NCBI GenBank assembly: GCA_039800205.1
Contig: JBDLRB010000084.1
Coordinates: forward strand, 1-59,268
DNA: 59,268 bases
Source of the DNA: SYIM01 sp039800205
GTDB lineage: Bacteria > Pseudomonadota > Gammaproteobacteria > Burkholderiales > Burkholderiaceae_E
Direction: 5' to 3'
Shown: positions 51,817-59,268 of the stretch, in pieces
Layout: each line of letters begins with the position of its first letter
Position numbering within the stretch: position 1 is the first letter of the stretch
Program-made: the position numbers and the translations under genes
Notes under the pieces: generated by a model
Database searches by the model: none
What the model was told of the DNA's origin: nothing
The model's input: only the letters and a program-made list of their open reading frames with translations

Positions 51817-53118
51817 ATGGCGGCCACAGCTCCGCTGACCCGGTTTGCTGCGATTGCGCTCGCCCTCCTGGGGATCGCGATCGCCGGAGCACTTTTTGCC
51901 GTCGATCGCCTGCTCGCGCCCCTGAAAGCGGATCTGGCACAGCTTCGGGATGTCCGATACGGGCTGCTCGATCCCGACAACTGGAAGGCACCGCTCGCTC
52001 GGGCGGTCGCGCAGGAGATCGCCCGGATCACACGAGACGAATCCGTCAAGGAGCCCCTGCGGGCGCAGGTCTCGGATGCCCTTGGACGCGCAATCGAGGA
52101 CAGCGGCGAGCGCCTGATCGAAGGACTGCGCCAGAACAGCTCGCCCAGGCTGCTGAGCTTGATGGGCATCGAAGCCGCCATCACACGATCGGCGCGCGCG
52201 CTCGCCCAGTCCGACGCCGTGCGCGCGAGTGCCGCTCGCCTGACCGATCAGGCGATGGCAGCCATCGAGCGGCCCGGACAGATCAAACGGATCGAGGCAC
52301 TGGTCCGCGCGCGCCTTGAGGGCGCATTTGACCTCGCGATCGATCCGGCGCGTCGCCAGGCCGACCTCGACCGCCTGCAACGCCATGGCGATGGCGACCG
52401 CCTGCGTGCCCAGCAGCGCCTCCTGGAGCGGATCGCACCTGGCGAACGGGCCCAGACCGCACTCCTCATTGCGCTGGGCCTCACCGTGGCGGGGCTCCTC
52501 TGGGTGATCGGGCGCCGGACATCGCCCAGCGCGCTCGGGCCGGATACGCCCCTCGCAGCCTCAGCCGCGCTGGCGCTTGTCCTGCTCGCAGTCGGGCTGG
52601 CACTTCCGATGATTGAGGTCGAGGCGCGTCTGATCGAGCTTCGGGTCGAGCTCTCCGGTGAAACGCTGATCTTTCGCGACCAGATCCTCTTTCATCAGAC
52701 CAAGAGCGTACTGAGCCTGGCGGGCGCGCTCTGGGCATCCGGTCAGCCGGGCCCGATTGCCATCGGCCTGCTGATGATCGTGTTCTGCGCACTGCTGCCC
52801 ATCGCCAAATTCAGCGCACTGGCGCATCGGGCCTGGCGCACCCACCACGGCGCCTCACGGACGGTGTCATGGTTACTGGAGCACAGCAGCAAATGGAGCA
52901 TGGCCGATGTGTTCGTCATCGCAATCCTGATGGCCTTCATCGGATTCGACGGACTGACGCGCCATCAGCTCGGGCAAATCGGGCTCCTGGCCCCGGGCAG
53001 CGAAACCGAGAATGCAACGCGGCTCGGGGCGGGGCTCTATGCCTTCATCGCTCACGTGCTGCTCGCGATCGCCTGCGGTCGGTCGGGCAGCGCGGGCAGG
53101 GCGCGCGCGACCACTTGA
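51817..53118 (+). CDS. PqiA-domain membrane protein with novel N-terminal region
   Basis: 433 residues. The C-terminal ~190 residues (from about 225) have the paraquat-inducible protein A layout of four membrane segments, with LLWVIGRR, the conserved entry LALPMIEVEA, SVLSLAGALW, FCALLPIAKFSALA, and SSKWSMADVFVIAILMAFI, the PqiA signature. The first ~220 residues are different: a membrane helix (9-31) followed by a long charged alpha-helical stretch (~40-215) with many Arg and Ala, not part of standard PqiA or YebS. PqiA proteins work with PqiB-type MCE lipid-transport tunnels; no mce gene is here. The stretch could be a coiled-coil periplasmic domain replacing that partner (inference). It follows xth by seven bases. 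Confidence 0.82.
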   Translation: MAATAPLTRFAAIALALLGIAIAGALFAVDRLLAPLKADLAQLRDVRYGLLDPDNWKAPLARAVAQEIARITRDESVKEPLRAQVSDALGRAIEDSGERLIEGLRQNSSPRLLSLMGIEAAITRSARALAQSDAVRASAARLTDQAMAAIERPGQIKRIEALVRARLEGAFDLAIDPARRQADLDRLQRHGDGDRLRAQQRLLERIAPGERAQTALLIALGLTVAGLLWVIGRRTSPSALGPDTPLAASAALALVLLAVGLALPMIEVEARLIELRVELSGETLIFRDQILFHQTKSVLSLAGALWASGQPGPIAIGLLMIVFCALLPIAKFSALAHRAWRTHHGASRTVSWLLEHSSKWSMADVFVIAILMAFIGFDGLTRHQLGQIGLLAPGSETENATRLGAGLYAFIAHVLLAIACGRSGSAGRARATT

Positions 53119-53166
53119 AACAGTTTACCCTCCAATCGTTGTCAAAAACAACGACGCCGACACCGA

Positions 53167-54177
53167 TCATCGAGGCGACGCAGAGGCCTCTTTTGCCCGT
53201 TCGAAAAGCGGCATGACCTTGGGCAGATTGGCGCGGATCTCGTCGATACGCCGATCGTGCTTGGGATGCGTTGAGAGCCACTCGGGCGGCCCGCTCGAGG
53301 ATCTCGCCGACTGACCCGAGGCGCCGCCCGGCCCGCCCTGGGCCATTTTCTGCCACAGGGTGATTCCGGCTCGCGGGTCAAAGCCCGCCCGGGCGGCCAG
53401 ATCCATGCCGACCAGATCCGCTTCGGTTTCATCCTCGCGGCCGAACTTCAGCAAGGTCAGCTTCGCAGCGCCCTGCGCCAGATAGCCGCCGAGATCGCCA
53501 AAGCCCATCATTTGCGATGCGATGCTGGCCCCAAAGGTGAGCGCCTGAGCGGCGCGACCCTTGCCCACGCGTTCGCGGCCATGCTCAAGGAGCGCGTGCG
53601 CGATCTCGTGGCCCATCACCATTGCGACCTCATCGTCATCCAGCTTCAGGGTGTCGAGGATGCCCGTAAAGAACGCGATCTTCCCGCCCGGCATGCAGAA
53701 CGCATTGACCTGACGCGAGCCAATCAGCACCACTTCCCACTTCCACTCACGCGCGCGCTCGTTGAAGCGGGGGGAGTGGGCAATCAACTGCTCGGCGATG
53801 CGACGCAGGCGCTTGAGTTGTGGATGGTCGGGCGGCGCGAGGGCACGCTTTTCGGCCGCCTCACGCTTGAGCGCGGCGAACTGCTTCGCAGCATCGCGTT
53901 CAACGCTTTCTGCTGAGGCGAGAGAAACGGCACGACTGCGCTCAACCCGAACGCCCTCGGCACCCCCCGCCTGCTGCGCCATCGCCGGTGCAGTCGCGAG
54001 GCCCGCGAACAGCAGTCCGACGGCCCCCGCACGAGCCAAGCCCCGCACGAAGCGATGCCGAACGCAACGGGTTGCAGCGGTCGCCAACGGGCCGGCGATC
54101 CAGGCGGGCAAAGGAGGCACGGTATCGATCCTGTTCTGTCGGGCGGTCTCGCGTCGTTGACGACGATTATCGAACAT
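53167..54177 (-). CDS. M48-family metalloprotease (LoiP/BepA/Oma1-like)
   Basis: 336-residue zinc protease with HEIAH at 190-194 and the third ligand in EDETEAD (Glu250). A signal or membrane segment (residues ~44-67, ending PAMAQ) follows a long basic N-terminus, so the start codon could be later. Conserved flanking NAFCMPGGKIAFFTGIL and STHPKHDRRI match periplasmic M48 proteases such as LoiP and YfgC, which degrade or assist assembly of outer-membrane proteins. It is convergent with the PqiA-domain gene and divergent from ampG. Confidence 0.9.
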   Translation of the reverse strand: MFDNRRQRRETARQNRIDTVPPLPAWIAGPLATAATRCVRHRFVRGLARAGAVGLLFAGLATAPAMAQQAGGAEGVRVERSRAVSLASAESVERDAAKQFAALKREAAEKRALAPPDHPQLKRLRRIAEQLIAHSPRFNERAREWKWEVVLIGSRQVNAFCMPGGKIAFFTGILDTLKLDDDEVAMVMGHEIAHALLEHGRERVGKGRAAQALTFGASIASQMMGFGDLGGYLAQGAAKLTLLKFGREDETEADLVGMDLAARAGFDPRAGITLWQKMAQGGPGGASGQSARSSSGPPEWLSTHPKHDRRIDEIRANLPKVMPLFERAKEASASPR

Positions 54178-54336
54178 TGTGGCTCAGTCAGGCCAATCAA
54201 GCCCCGGCAGCCGACGGGGCGCCTGCGGGGCACGCGGCGGTCACGCCGGCGCAGCGCAGCCTGCGGGTTACACTTCTGGCCCAGATAACCCCGCGGGTCG
54301 AGGTCGACCCGAACGGCTCCCCGCGACTTCGCACTC

Positions 54337-55794
54337 ATGTCCGAACACCCCGGATCTCCGCCCCGCCCGACGACCGGACCCGCCCCCCGGCACGGTCTGC
54401 TGCTGCAGGTCTTCGCCGGTCGCAAGATGGCGATGCTGCTGATGCTGGGATTTGCCAGTGGCCTGCCGCTCGCCCTGTCAGCGGGTACGCTTCAGGCTTG
54501 GCTGACCGTCGAAGGCGTCGACCTGACGACGATCGGCTTCTTCGCACTCGCCGGCCTGCCGTACACCTTCAAGTTCGTCTGGGCACCGCTCGCCGATCGA
54601 TTCGAACCGCCGCGGCTCGGACGGCGCCGGGGCTGGCTGCTGGTTTCACAGGCCGGTCTGGCGCTCGCCTGCCTGCTGATGGCCACGCTTGACCCCCGCA
54701 CATCAATTCCGATGATCGGGTTGTGCGCCGTCCTCATCGCTTTCCTGTCGGCCTCGCAGGATATCGTGTTCGACGCCTATCGCAGCGATCTGCTCGAAGA
54801 GTCCGAGCGGGGGGCCGGTGCCGCAGTCTCGGTACTCGGCTACCGTCTGGCCATGCTGGTCTCGGGCGGACTCGCAATGGTGCTCGCCGACACGGTGCTG
54901 GGCTGGCCGGGGACTTACCAGCTGATGGCGGTTCTTTTTGCCGTCCTCTTCGTGCTCACCCTGTTCATTCCCAGAGTCGCCGAGCCGCCGGGTCCACGCA
55001 CACCGGTCGGGCGCGAACTCATCGGATTTGCCGCCCTGCTGGCCGGGGGCATCATCGCCTACCTGCTGCTTCGTGCCTTGCCCTGGTCACTGCTGGGCGA
55101 GCACCGACTGGTTCGCCTCTTCGCCGACACCCTGATCATCGTGGGTGCATTCCTCGTTGCGATCTGGGCCGCGCGGCGCGCCGGCTTCCCCTCGTTTGTA
55201 GAGCCCTGGGACGCCTTCTTTTCCCGTGAGCGGGCGATCCAGCTCCTTGCGCTGATCGTGCTCTACAAGCTGGGCGACGCCTTTGCCGGTGCGCTATCGA
55301 CGAGCTTTCTGATCCGCGGGGCCGGGTTCTCGGCCGCAGAAGTCGGCGCGGTCAATAAGGTCCTCGGCCTGGCTGCGACGATCGTCGGCGTGATCGCCGG
55401 CGGCGCCTGGCTCGCACGCACGCCGCTCTATTCGGCGCTCCTCCTGTTCGGCATCCTGCAGGCCATCTCCAATCTCGGTTACTGGCTGGTTGCCCTCCTG
55501 CCCGGCCAGACGGGGGTGATGGCGCTGGCCGTGGGGCTGGAAAACCTCTGCGGCGGCCTCGGTACCGCGGCATTCGTCGCCTTCCTGATGGCCCTCACCG
55601 ATCGTCGCTACTCCGCGGCTCAGTTCGCGCTGCTGTCGGCGCTGGCCGCCGTCGGGCGGATTTATGTCGGCCCGGTCGCAGCGATCGTTGTCGAAATGAT
55701 CGGCTGGTCTGCTTTTTACCTGTTGACGGTGCTGACTGCACTACCGGGCTTGCTCCTTCTGATGCGGCTGCGCCCAGTCATCGATCGACTCTGA
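54337..55794 (+). CDS. ampG: AmpG-like muropeptide permease
   Basis: Inner-membrane MFS importer for anhydro-MurNAc muropeptides released by lytic transglycosylases such as the slt product at 2445. 485 residues with 12-14 membrane segments: MLGFASGLPLALSAGTLQAWL (as GFASGLPLAL), PYTFKFVWAPLADR, RRRGWLLVSQ, ASQDIVFDAYRSDLLE, YRLAMLVSGG and LYKLGDAFAGALSTSFLI. These fit AmpG closely. It is a single-gene unit or first gene before pcaI, separated by 72 bases containing a hairpin. Confidence 0.93.
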   Translation: MSEHPGSPPRPTTGPAPRHGLLLQVFAGRKMAMLLMLGFASGLPLALSAGTLQAWLTVEGVDLTTIGFFALAGLPYTFKFVWAPLADRFEPPRLGRRRGWLLVSQAGLALACLLMATLDPRTSIPMIGLCAVLIAFLSASQDIVFDAYRSDLLEESERGAGAAVSVLGYRLAMLVSGGLAMVLADTVLGWPGTYQLMAVLFAVLFVLTLFIPRVAEPPGPRTPVGRELIGFAALLAGGIIAYLLLRALPWSLLGEHRLVRLFADTLIIVGAFLVAIWAARRAGFPSFVEPWDAFFSRERAIQLLALIVLYKLGDAFAGALSTSFLIRGAGFSAAEVGAVNKVLGLAATIVGVIAGGAWLARTPLYSALLLFGILQAISNLGYWLVALLPGQTGVMALAVGLENLCGGLGTAAFVAFLMALTDRRYSAAQFALLSALAAVGRIYVGPVAAIVVEMIGWSAFYLLTVLTALPGLLLLMRLRPVIDRL

Positions 55795-55835
55795 AATCGG
55801 CGATACTTCTCATTTGCCGATACACCCCACCCTTC

Positions 55836-55855
55836 GACCCGGCTTCGGCCGGGTC
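55836..55855 (+). terminator. UUCG-tetraloop hairpin before pcaI
   Basis: GACCCGGC (55836-55843) and GCCGGGTC (55848-55855) form a perfect 8-bp stem closed by TTCG, an exceptionally stable RNA tetraloop. It lies 42 bases after the ampG stop and ends 11 bases before the pcaI ATG, occupying the position where a ribosome site would be. It could end ampG transcription, protect the pca mRNA, or limit initiation. No T-run follows. Confidence 0.5.
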
Positions 55856-55866
55856 ATGCCCGCACG

Positions 55867-56580
55867 ATGATCGACAAGACCCTCGCCTCTGCCGCAGCGG
55901 CCCTGACCGGGCTCGCCGATGGCGCCACCATCATGATTTCAGGCTTTGGCGGCTCCGGTCAGCCCAATGCCCTGATTGATGCCTTGATCGAGACCGGTGC
56001 GCGCGAGCTCACCTTGGTCAACAACAATGCCGGGAACGGCGAAACAGGGATCGCTGCGCTACTGAAAGCCGGCCGGGTCCGAAAGGTCATCTGCTCGTTT
56101 CCGCGTCAGGCCGACTCCCACGTCTTTCAAGGCCTCTACAAGGCCGGGAAAATCGAACTCGAACTGGTGCCGCAGGGCAATCTCGCCGAGCGCATCCGCG
56201 CAGCTGGGGCCGGCATTGGCGCCTTCTTCACGCCCACGGCGTATGGCACGCCCCTGGCCGAGGGCAAGGAGACGCGATTGATCAATGGCCGCATGCAGGT
56301 GCTCGAATACCCGATCCATGCCGAACTGGCCCTGATCAAGGCGCTGAAGGGCGATCGCTGGGGCAACCTGGTCTACCGCAAGGCTGCACGAAATTTCGGA
56401 CCCGTGATGGCCACGGCCGCGAAAAAAACGATTGCACAGGTGGACGAGATCGTGCCCCTGGGCACGCTCGACCCCGAGCACATCGTCACGCCCGGCATCT
56501 TCGTCACCCACCTGGTCGAGGTCGGCGACACGGTGCTGCGCGGCCCACAGCCCGCGGCAGCGCCCAGCAACGCCCCCTGA
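55867..56580 (+). CDS. pcaI: 3-oxoadipate CoA-transferase subunit A
   Basis: With PcaJ transfers CoA from succinyl-CoA to 3-oxoadipate in the beta-ketoadipate pathway for aromatic acids. 237 residues aligning end to end with Pseudomonas PcaI: SGFGGSGQPNALIDALI (as GFGGSGQP), NNNAGNGETG, CSFPRQADSHVF, VPQGNLAERIRAAG, FFTPTAYGT and KGDRWGNLVYRKAARNFGP (as GDRWGNLVYRKAARN). There is no visible Shine-Dalgarno before the ATG, only the hairpin at 55836-55855. A related acetoacetate or adipate CoA-transferase is possible, but the downstream pcaF supports this call. Confidence 0.9.
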   Translation: MIDKTLASAAAALTGLADGATIMISGFGGSGQPNALIDALIETGARELTLVNNNAGNGETGIAALLKAGRVRKVICSFPRQADSHVFQGLYKAGKIELELVPQGNLAERIRAAGAGIGAFFTPTAYGTPLAEGKETRLINGRMQVLEYPIHAELALIKALKGDRWGNLVYRKAARNFGPVMATAAKKTIAQVDEIVPLGTLDPEHIVTPGIFVTHLVEVGDTVLRGPQPAAAPSNAP

Positions 56581-56617
56581 AGCGGCGCGCCCCACAACTC
56601 CTCTTGCGGACGAATTG

Positions 56618-57265
56618 ATGAAGCGACTGAGCCGAGACCAGCTGGCCGCGCGCGTTGCGCGCGACATCCCCGAAGGCGCCTACGTGAATCTCGGGATCGG
56701 CCTGCCGACCCTGGTGGGCAACCACCTGCCCAGCGAGCGCGAAATCTTTCTTCACAGCGAAAACGGCATCCTCGGCATGGGTCCCGCACCCGCCACAGGC
56801 GAAGAGGACTGGGACCTGATCAACGCGGGCAAACAGCCCGTCACGATGCTGACGGGGGGCGCTTTTTTCCACCATGCCGACTCGTTCGCAATCATGCGAG
56901 GCGGGCATCTGGACATCTGCGTACTCGGTGCCTTTCAGGTCTCGGCCACGGGGGATCTCGCCAACTGGCATACCGGTGCGCCCGACGCCGTTCCTGCCGT
57001 GGGCGGCGCGATGGACCTCGCCGCGGGCGCCAAGCGGGTCTTCATCATGATGGAACACCAGACCCGCACCGGTGAAAGCAAGATCGTCGAACGCTGCACC
57101 TATCCGCTCACTGGCGTGGGCTGCGTCAGTCGTATCTTTACCGATCTGGCGGTCATCGATGTCTGCGCCGAGGGCCTGATTGCCCGCGAATGGGTCGAGG
57201 GCCTGTCCTTTGAAGACCTCTGCGCGCTGACCGCTGCGCCGCTGCGCAATGGCACGCACGACTGA
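56618..57265 (+). CDS. pcaJ: 3-oxoadipate CoA-transferase subunit B
   Basis: Catalytic subunit of the CoA-transferase, with the nucleophilic Glu48 in SENGILG. 215 residues: VNLGIGLPTLVGNHL, GAFQVSATGDLANW, GGAMDLAAGAKRV and TGVGCVSRIFTDLAV. The ATG at 56618 is chosen over the open frame running back into pcaI. It follows pcaI by 37 bases. Confidence 0.92.
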   Translation: MKRLSRDQLAARVARDIPEGAYVNLGIGLPTLVGNHLPSEREIFLHSENGILGMGPAPATGEEDWDLINAGKQPVTMLTGGAFFHHADSFAIMRGGHLDICVLGAFQVSATGDLANWHTGAPDAVPAVGGAMDLAAGAKRVFIMMEHQTRTGESKIVERCTYPLTGVGCVSRIFTDLAVIDVCAEGLIAREWVEGLSFEDLCALTAAPLRNGTHD

Positions 57266-57269
57266 TATC

Positions 57270-57294
57270 GATCGAGGCGCGGCGCGCCTCGATC
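57270..57294 (+). terminator. Perfect 11-bp hairpin between pcaJ and pcaF
   Basis: GATCGAGGCGC (57270-57280) pairs with GCGCCTCGATC (57284-57294) around a GGC loop, four bases after the pcaJ stop. No T-run follows; it may be a transcription attenuator, mRNA stabiliser or weak terminator between genes of one pathway. Confidence 0.5.
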
Positions 57295-57331
57295 CTCCCG
57301 ACCGACTCAAACACTCGAAAGGGCTCCAACC

Positions 57332-58534
57332 ATGACTCCCGTATTCATCTGCGACGGCATCCGCACCCCCATTGGCCGCTATGGCGGCGCCCTTGCACCG
57401 ATGCGCACCGACGATCTGGGCGCGATCCCGCTACGGGCACTCCTTGAACGCAACCCCGGGCTGGATCCGGCCGCCATTGAAGACGTGATCTACGGCTGCG
57501 CCAACCAGGCCGGCGAAGACAACCGCAACGTCGCACGCATGGCGCTCCTGCTCGCGGGCTTGCCCGAGACCATACCCGGTGCGACGATCAACCGGCTCTG
57601 CGGCTCCGGGCTCGATGCCGTGGGCACGATCGCCCGGGCGATTGCCTCGGGTGACGTGTCGGTGGGCATTGCAGGCGGCGTCGAAAGCATGTCTCGCGCG
57701 CCCTTCGTGATGCCCAAGGCCAGCACGGCCTTCGCACGCGATAACGCGGTCTATGACACGACGATCGGCTGGCGATTCATCAACCCTCTGATGCGTAAGC
57801 AATACGGCGTGGATTCGATGCCCGAAACCGCCGAGAACGTCGCCGATCAATGGTCGATTTCGCGCGAGGCACAGGACGGGATGGCGCTGCGCAGCCAGGC
57901 ACGCGCGGCCGCCGCTCAGCGCAACGGGGTATTCGATCAGGAGATCACACCGGTCACCCTCCCCGCGAAAAAAGGCGATCCGATCGTTGTCCAACGCGAC
58001 GAGCATCCGCGCGAAACCTCGCTCGAGGCACTCGCACGGCTGAAACCCGTCGTCCGCCCCGACGGCACGGTCACCGCCGGCAACGCTTCGGGCGTGAACG
58101 ACGGCGCAGCCGCGCTCTTGCTCGCTGATGAAGCCGGTGCGGCGCGCTTCGGTCTCACGCCGCGGGCCCGGGTCCTTGCGATGGCCACCGCAGGGGTCGC
58201 CCCCCGAATCATGGGTATCGGCCCGGCGCCCGCCACCCAAAAGCTCCTTGAACGCGCCGGGCTGTCGATCAAGCAGATCGACGTCATTGAACTGAACGAG
58301 GCCTTTGCTGCACAAGGTATCGCGGTGCTTCGCGAACTGGGCTTGCCGGACGACGCCGAACACGTCAATCCCAACGGCGGCGCGATTGCACTGGGTCACC
58401 CGCTGGGCGCCTCGGGCGCGCGACTGGCCCTGACCCTCGTCAATCAGCTGCATCGGACGGGGGGCCGCTATGGGGTCGCCACCATGTGCATCGGCGTCGG
58501 CCAGGGCATCGCGCTTCTGGTCGAACGCGTCTGA
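57332..58534 (+). CDS. pcaF: 3-oxoadipyl-CoA thiolase
   Basis: Last enzyme of the beta-ketoadipate pathway, splitting 3-oxoadipyl-CoA to acetyl-CoA and succinyl-CoA. 400 residues: YGCANQAGEDNRNVARMA-type block (as CANQAGEDNRNVARM), a hallmark of PcaF/PaaJ, nucleophile Cys90 in NRLCGSGLDA, GGVESMSRAPFVM, and His356/Cys386 in GGAIALGHPLG and MCIGVGQG. With pcaI and pcaJ it makes the lower pathway complete; the ring-opening genes are outside the window. Confidence 0.94.
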   Translation: MTPVFICDGIRTPIGRYGGALAPMRTDDLGAIPLRALLERNPGLDPAAIEDVIYGCANQAGEDNRNVARMALLLAGLPETIPGATINRLCGSGLDAVGTIARAIASGDVSVGIAGGVESMSRAPFVMPKASTAFARDNAVYDTTIGWRFINPLMRKQYGVDSMPETAENVADQWSISREAQDGMALRSQARAAAAQRNGVFDQEITPVTLPAKKGDPIVVQRDEHPRETSLEALARLKPVVRPDGTVTAGNASGVNDGAAALLLADEAGAARFGLTPRARVLAMATAGVAPRIMGIGPAPATQKLLERAGLSIKQIDVIELNEAFAAQGIAVLRELGLPDDAEHVNPNGGAIALGHPLGASGARLALTLVNQLHRTGGRYGVATMCIGVGQGIALLVERV

Positions 58535-58549
58535 TCCCGGAGAACAACG

Positions 58550-58933
58550 ATGAACGATGAAACCATCATCGCCGAAATCGAAGCCCAGGACGCCCGCCGT
58601 CTCAAGGCCGTACTCGAACGCGACCGCGCGACGCTGGAACACTTGCTGGGTGCAGAGCTGATTTACGTTCATGCATCCGGCACCGAGGAAGATCGCGCGC
58701 TCTACCTGCAGCGCGTGATCGAAGGCTATTACGACTATCGTGGTTTCAAACCGCTGACCCGGCGCTTCCGGGTCTTTCCGGGCATGGTGCTTGTCAATGG
58801 CGACATCGAGATCGATGTCGTTGCACGCGGCACGGCAAAGCTCGTCCGAAGCCGTTATTGCCAGGCCTGGGCCCTGCGTGAGGGCCAATGGCAGATGGTC
58901 ACCTGGCAATCCACGCCGATGCCCGCTGCCTGA
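58550..58933 (+). CDS. NTF2-like (DUF4440/SnoaL) small protein
   Basis: 127-residue protein with the NTF2-fold pattern: an N-terminal helix, LLGAELIYVHASGTEEDRALYLQ as the cone strand and pocket, VLVNGDIEIDVVARG, and the closing YCQAWALREGQWQMVTWQST. Such proteins bind small ligands or act as isomerase or hydrolase-like enzymes. The substrate is unknown. It starts 15 bases after pcaF and is probably co-transcribed; a link to aromatic catabolism is only context. Confidence 0.8.
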   Translation: MNDETIIAEIEAQDARRLKAVLERDRATLEHLLGAELIYVHASGTEEDRALYLQRVIEGYYDYRGFKPLTRRFRVFPGMVLVNGDIEIDVVARGTAKLVRSRYCQAWALREGQWQMVTWQSTPMPAA

Positions 58934-58974
58934 CGGCGTAATCGGTTTTTTCAGGAATCATAAGGATTGATGTC

Positions 58975-59268
58975 ATGACAACGATTAACGAAGATGCGCT
59001 GGATCAGTTGTTCCGGCAGGCGCGAACCGCCAATGGGTGGCTCGCAGGCGAGGTGAGCGATCAGACCCTTCAGGCCGCGTTCGATCTGATGAAGATGGCG
59101 CCCACTGCGGCCAATGCGCAGCCCGCACGGTTCGTGTTCCTGCGAAGCGCAGCCGCCAAGGAGCGCCTGCGGCCGGCCCTCTCTCCGGGCAATCTCGACA
59201 AGACCCTGAGCGCGCCGGTGGTGGCGATCATCGCCTACGACACGATGTTCCACGAACACCTGCCGCAG
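58975..59268 (+). CDS. rutE: RutE/HadB-like malonic semialdehyde reductase, 5' part (runs off window)
   Basis: The 98 residues visible start MTTINEDALDQLFRQAR and contain ARTANGWL, MKMAPTAANAQPARFVFLRS, KERLRPALSPGNLDKTLSAPVVAIIAYD (seen as ERLRPALSPGNLDKTLSAPV), matching the N-terminal half of E. coli RutE (~196 residues), a flavin nitroreductase-fold enzyme reducing malonic semialdehyde. The remainder is beyond base 59268. AAGGA precedes the ATG. The other rut genes are not in view, so the role may be general semialdehyde detoxification. Confidence 0.85.
   Translation, partial: MTTINEDALDQLFRQARTANGWLAGEVSDQTLQAAFDLMKMAPTAANAQPARFVFLRSAAAKERLRPALSPGNLDKTLSAPVVAIIAYDTMFHEHLPQ

Noticed and set aside
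57431..58909. Long minus-strand frame (492 codons) opposite pcaF
   Set aside because: High-GC antisense frame; pcaF has complete thiolase motifs and the antisense product has none.

Overview
The window is a 59 kb piece of a GC-rich bacterial chromosome, most consistent with Betaproteobacteria, order Burkholderiales. This rests on codon usage and on gene neighbourhoods I recognise from that group: slt, an NDUFA9-like gene, then cca; mreBCD-mrdA-rodA divergent from gatCAB; pyrE opposite xth; and a leucine (liu) operon carrying aceK. No database search was possible, so genus is not claimed. Genes are tightly packed and no gap exceeds 300 bases (largest: 46138-46392, 19770-20017, 22600-22820). 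I see no tRNA, rRNA, CRISPR array, insertion sequence or prophage.

Layout. 1-8.9 kb: end of ahcY and metF (methyl cycle), a convergent 5-formyl-THF cyclo-ligase, lytic transglycosylase Slt, an NDUFA9-like protein, an HD-less-looking cca, a quinone oxidoreductase and two small-molecule or membrane genes. 9-15.6 kb: an NDUFAF7/MidA-type methyltransferase, then a head-to-tail run folM-folB-ttcA-ubiB with overlapping start and stop codons, and a sodium:solute symporter. 15.6-19.8 kb: a lipoprotein, then glmU-glmS (UDP-GlcNAc synthesis) ending in a Tn7-type attachment site. 20-28 kb: an accessory-looking stretch with an HTH regulator, a short SbmA/BacA-like transporter, a histidine-rich Spy/CpxP-like periplasmic protein, a SEC-C protein, SDR enzymes, a DsbA/FrnE-type oxidoreductase and the SrkA stress kinase. 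28-30 kb: 3-hydroxybutyryl-CoA dehydrogenase and a GMP reductase.

30-39.6 kb (minus strand) is a leucine/acyl-CoA operon: liuA, aceK, thiolase, SDR, liuB, liuD, then a DUF1289 protein and a GNAT acetyltransferase. It couples branched-chain acyl-CoA oxidation, which yields acetyl-CoA, to the kinase/phosphatase that diverts isocitrate into the glyoxylate bypass. 39.7-46.1 kb (minus) is the complete cell-elongation operon mreB-mreC-mreD-mrdA-rodA, to which an animal-type SMUG1 uracil-DNA glycosylase is translationally coupled. 46.4-50.2 kb: the gatCAB amidotransferase operon with an unknown lipoprotein gene inserted between gatA and gatB. 50.2-59.3 kb: pyrE, xth, a PqiA-domain fusion, an M48 metalloprotease, AmpG permease, pcaI-pcaJ-pcaF (last two steps of the beta-ketoadipate pathway), a small NTF2-fold protein and the start of a RutE-like reductase.

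The most unusual items are the SMUG1 gene inside the elongasome operon, the lipoprotein inside gatCAB, the CCA enzyme without its HD phosphohydrolase residues, the SDR without the Tyr/Lys catalytic pair, the PqiA fusion, and the repeat-containing promoter region of the Spy-like gene. I did not find an obvious new defence or mobile system.
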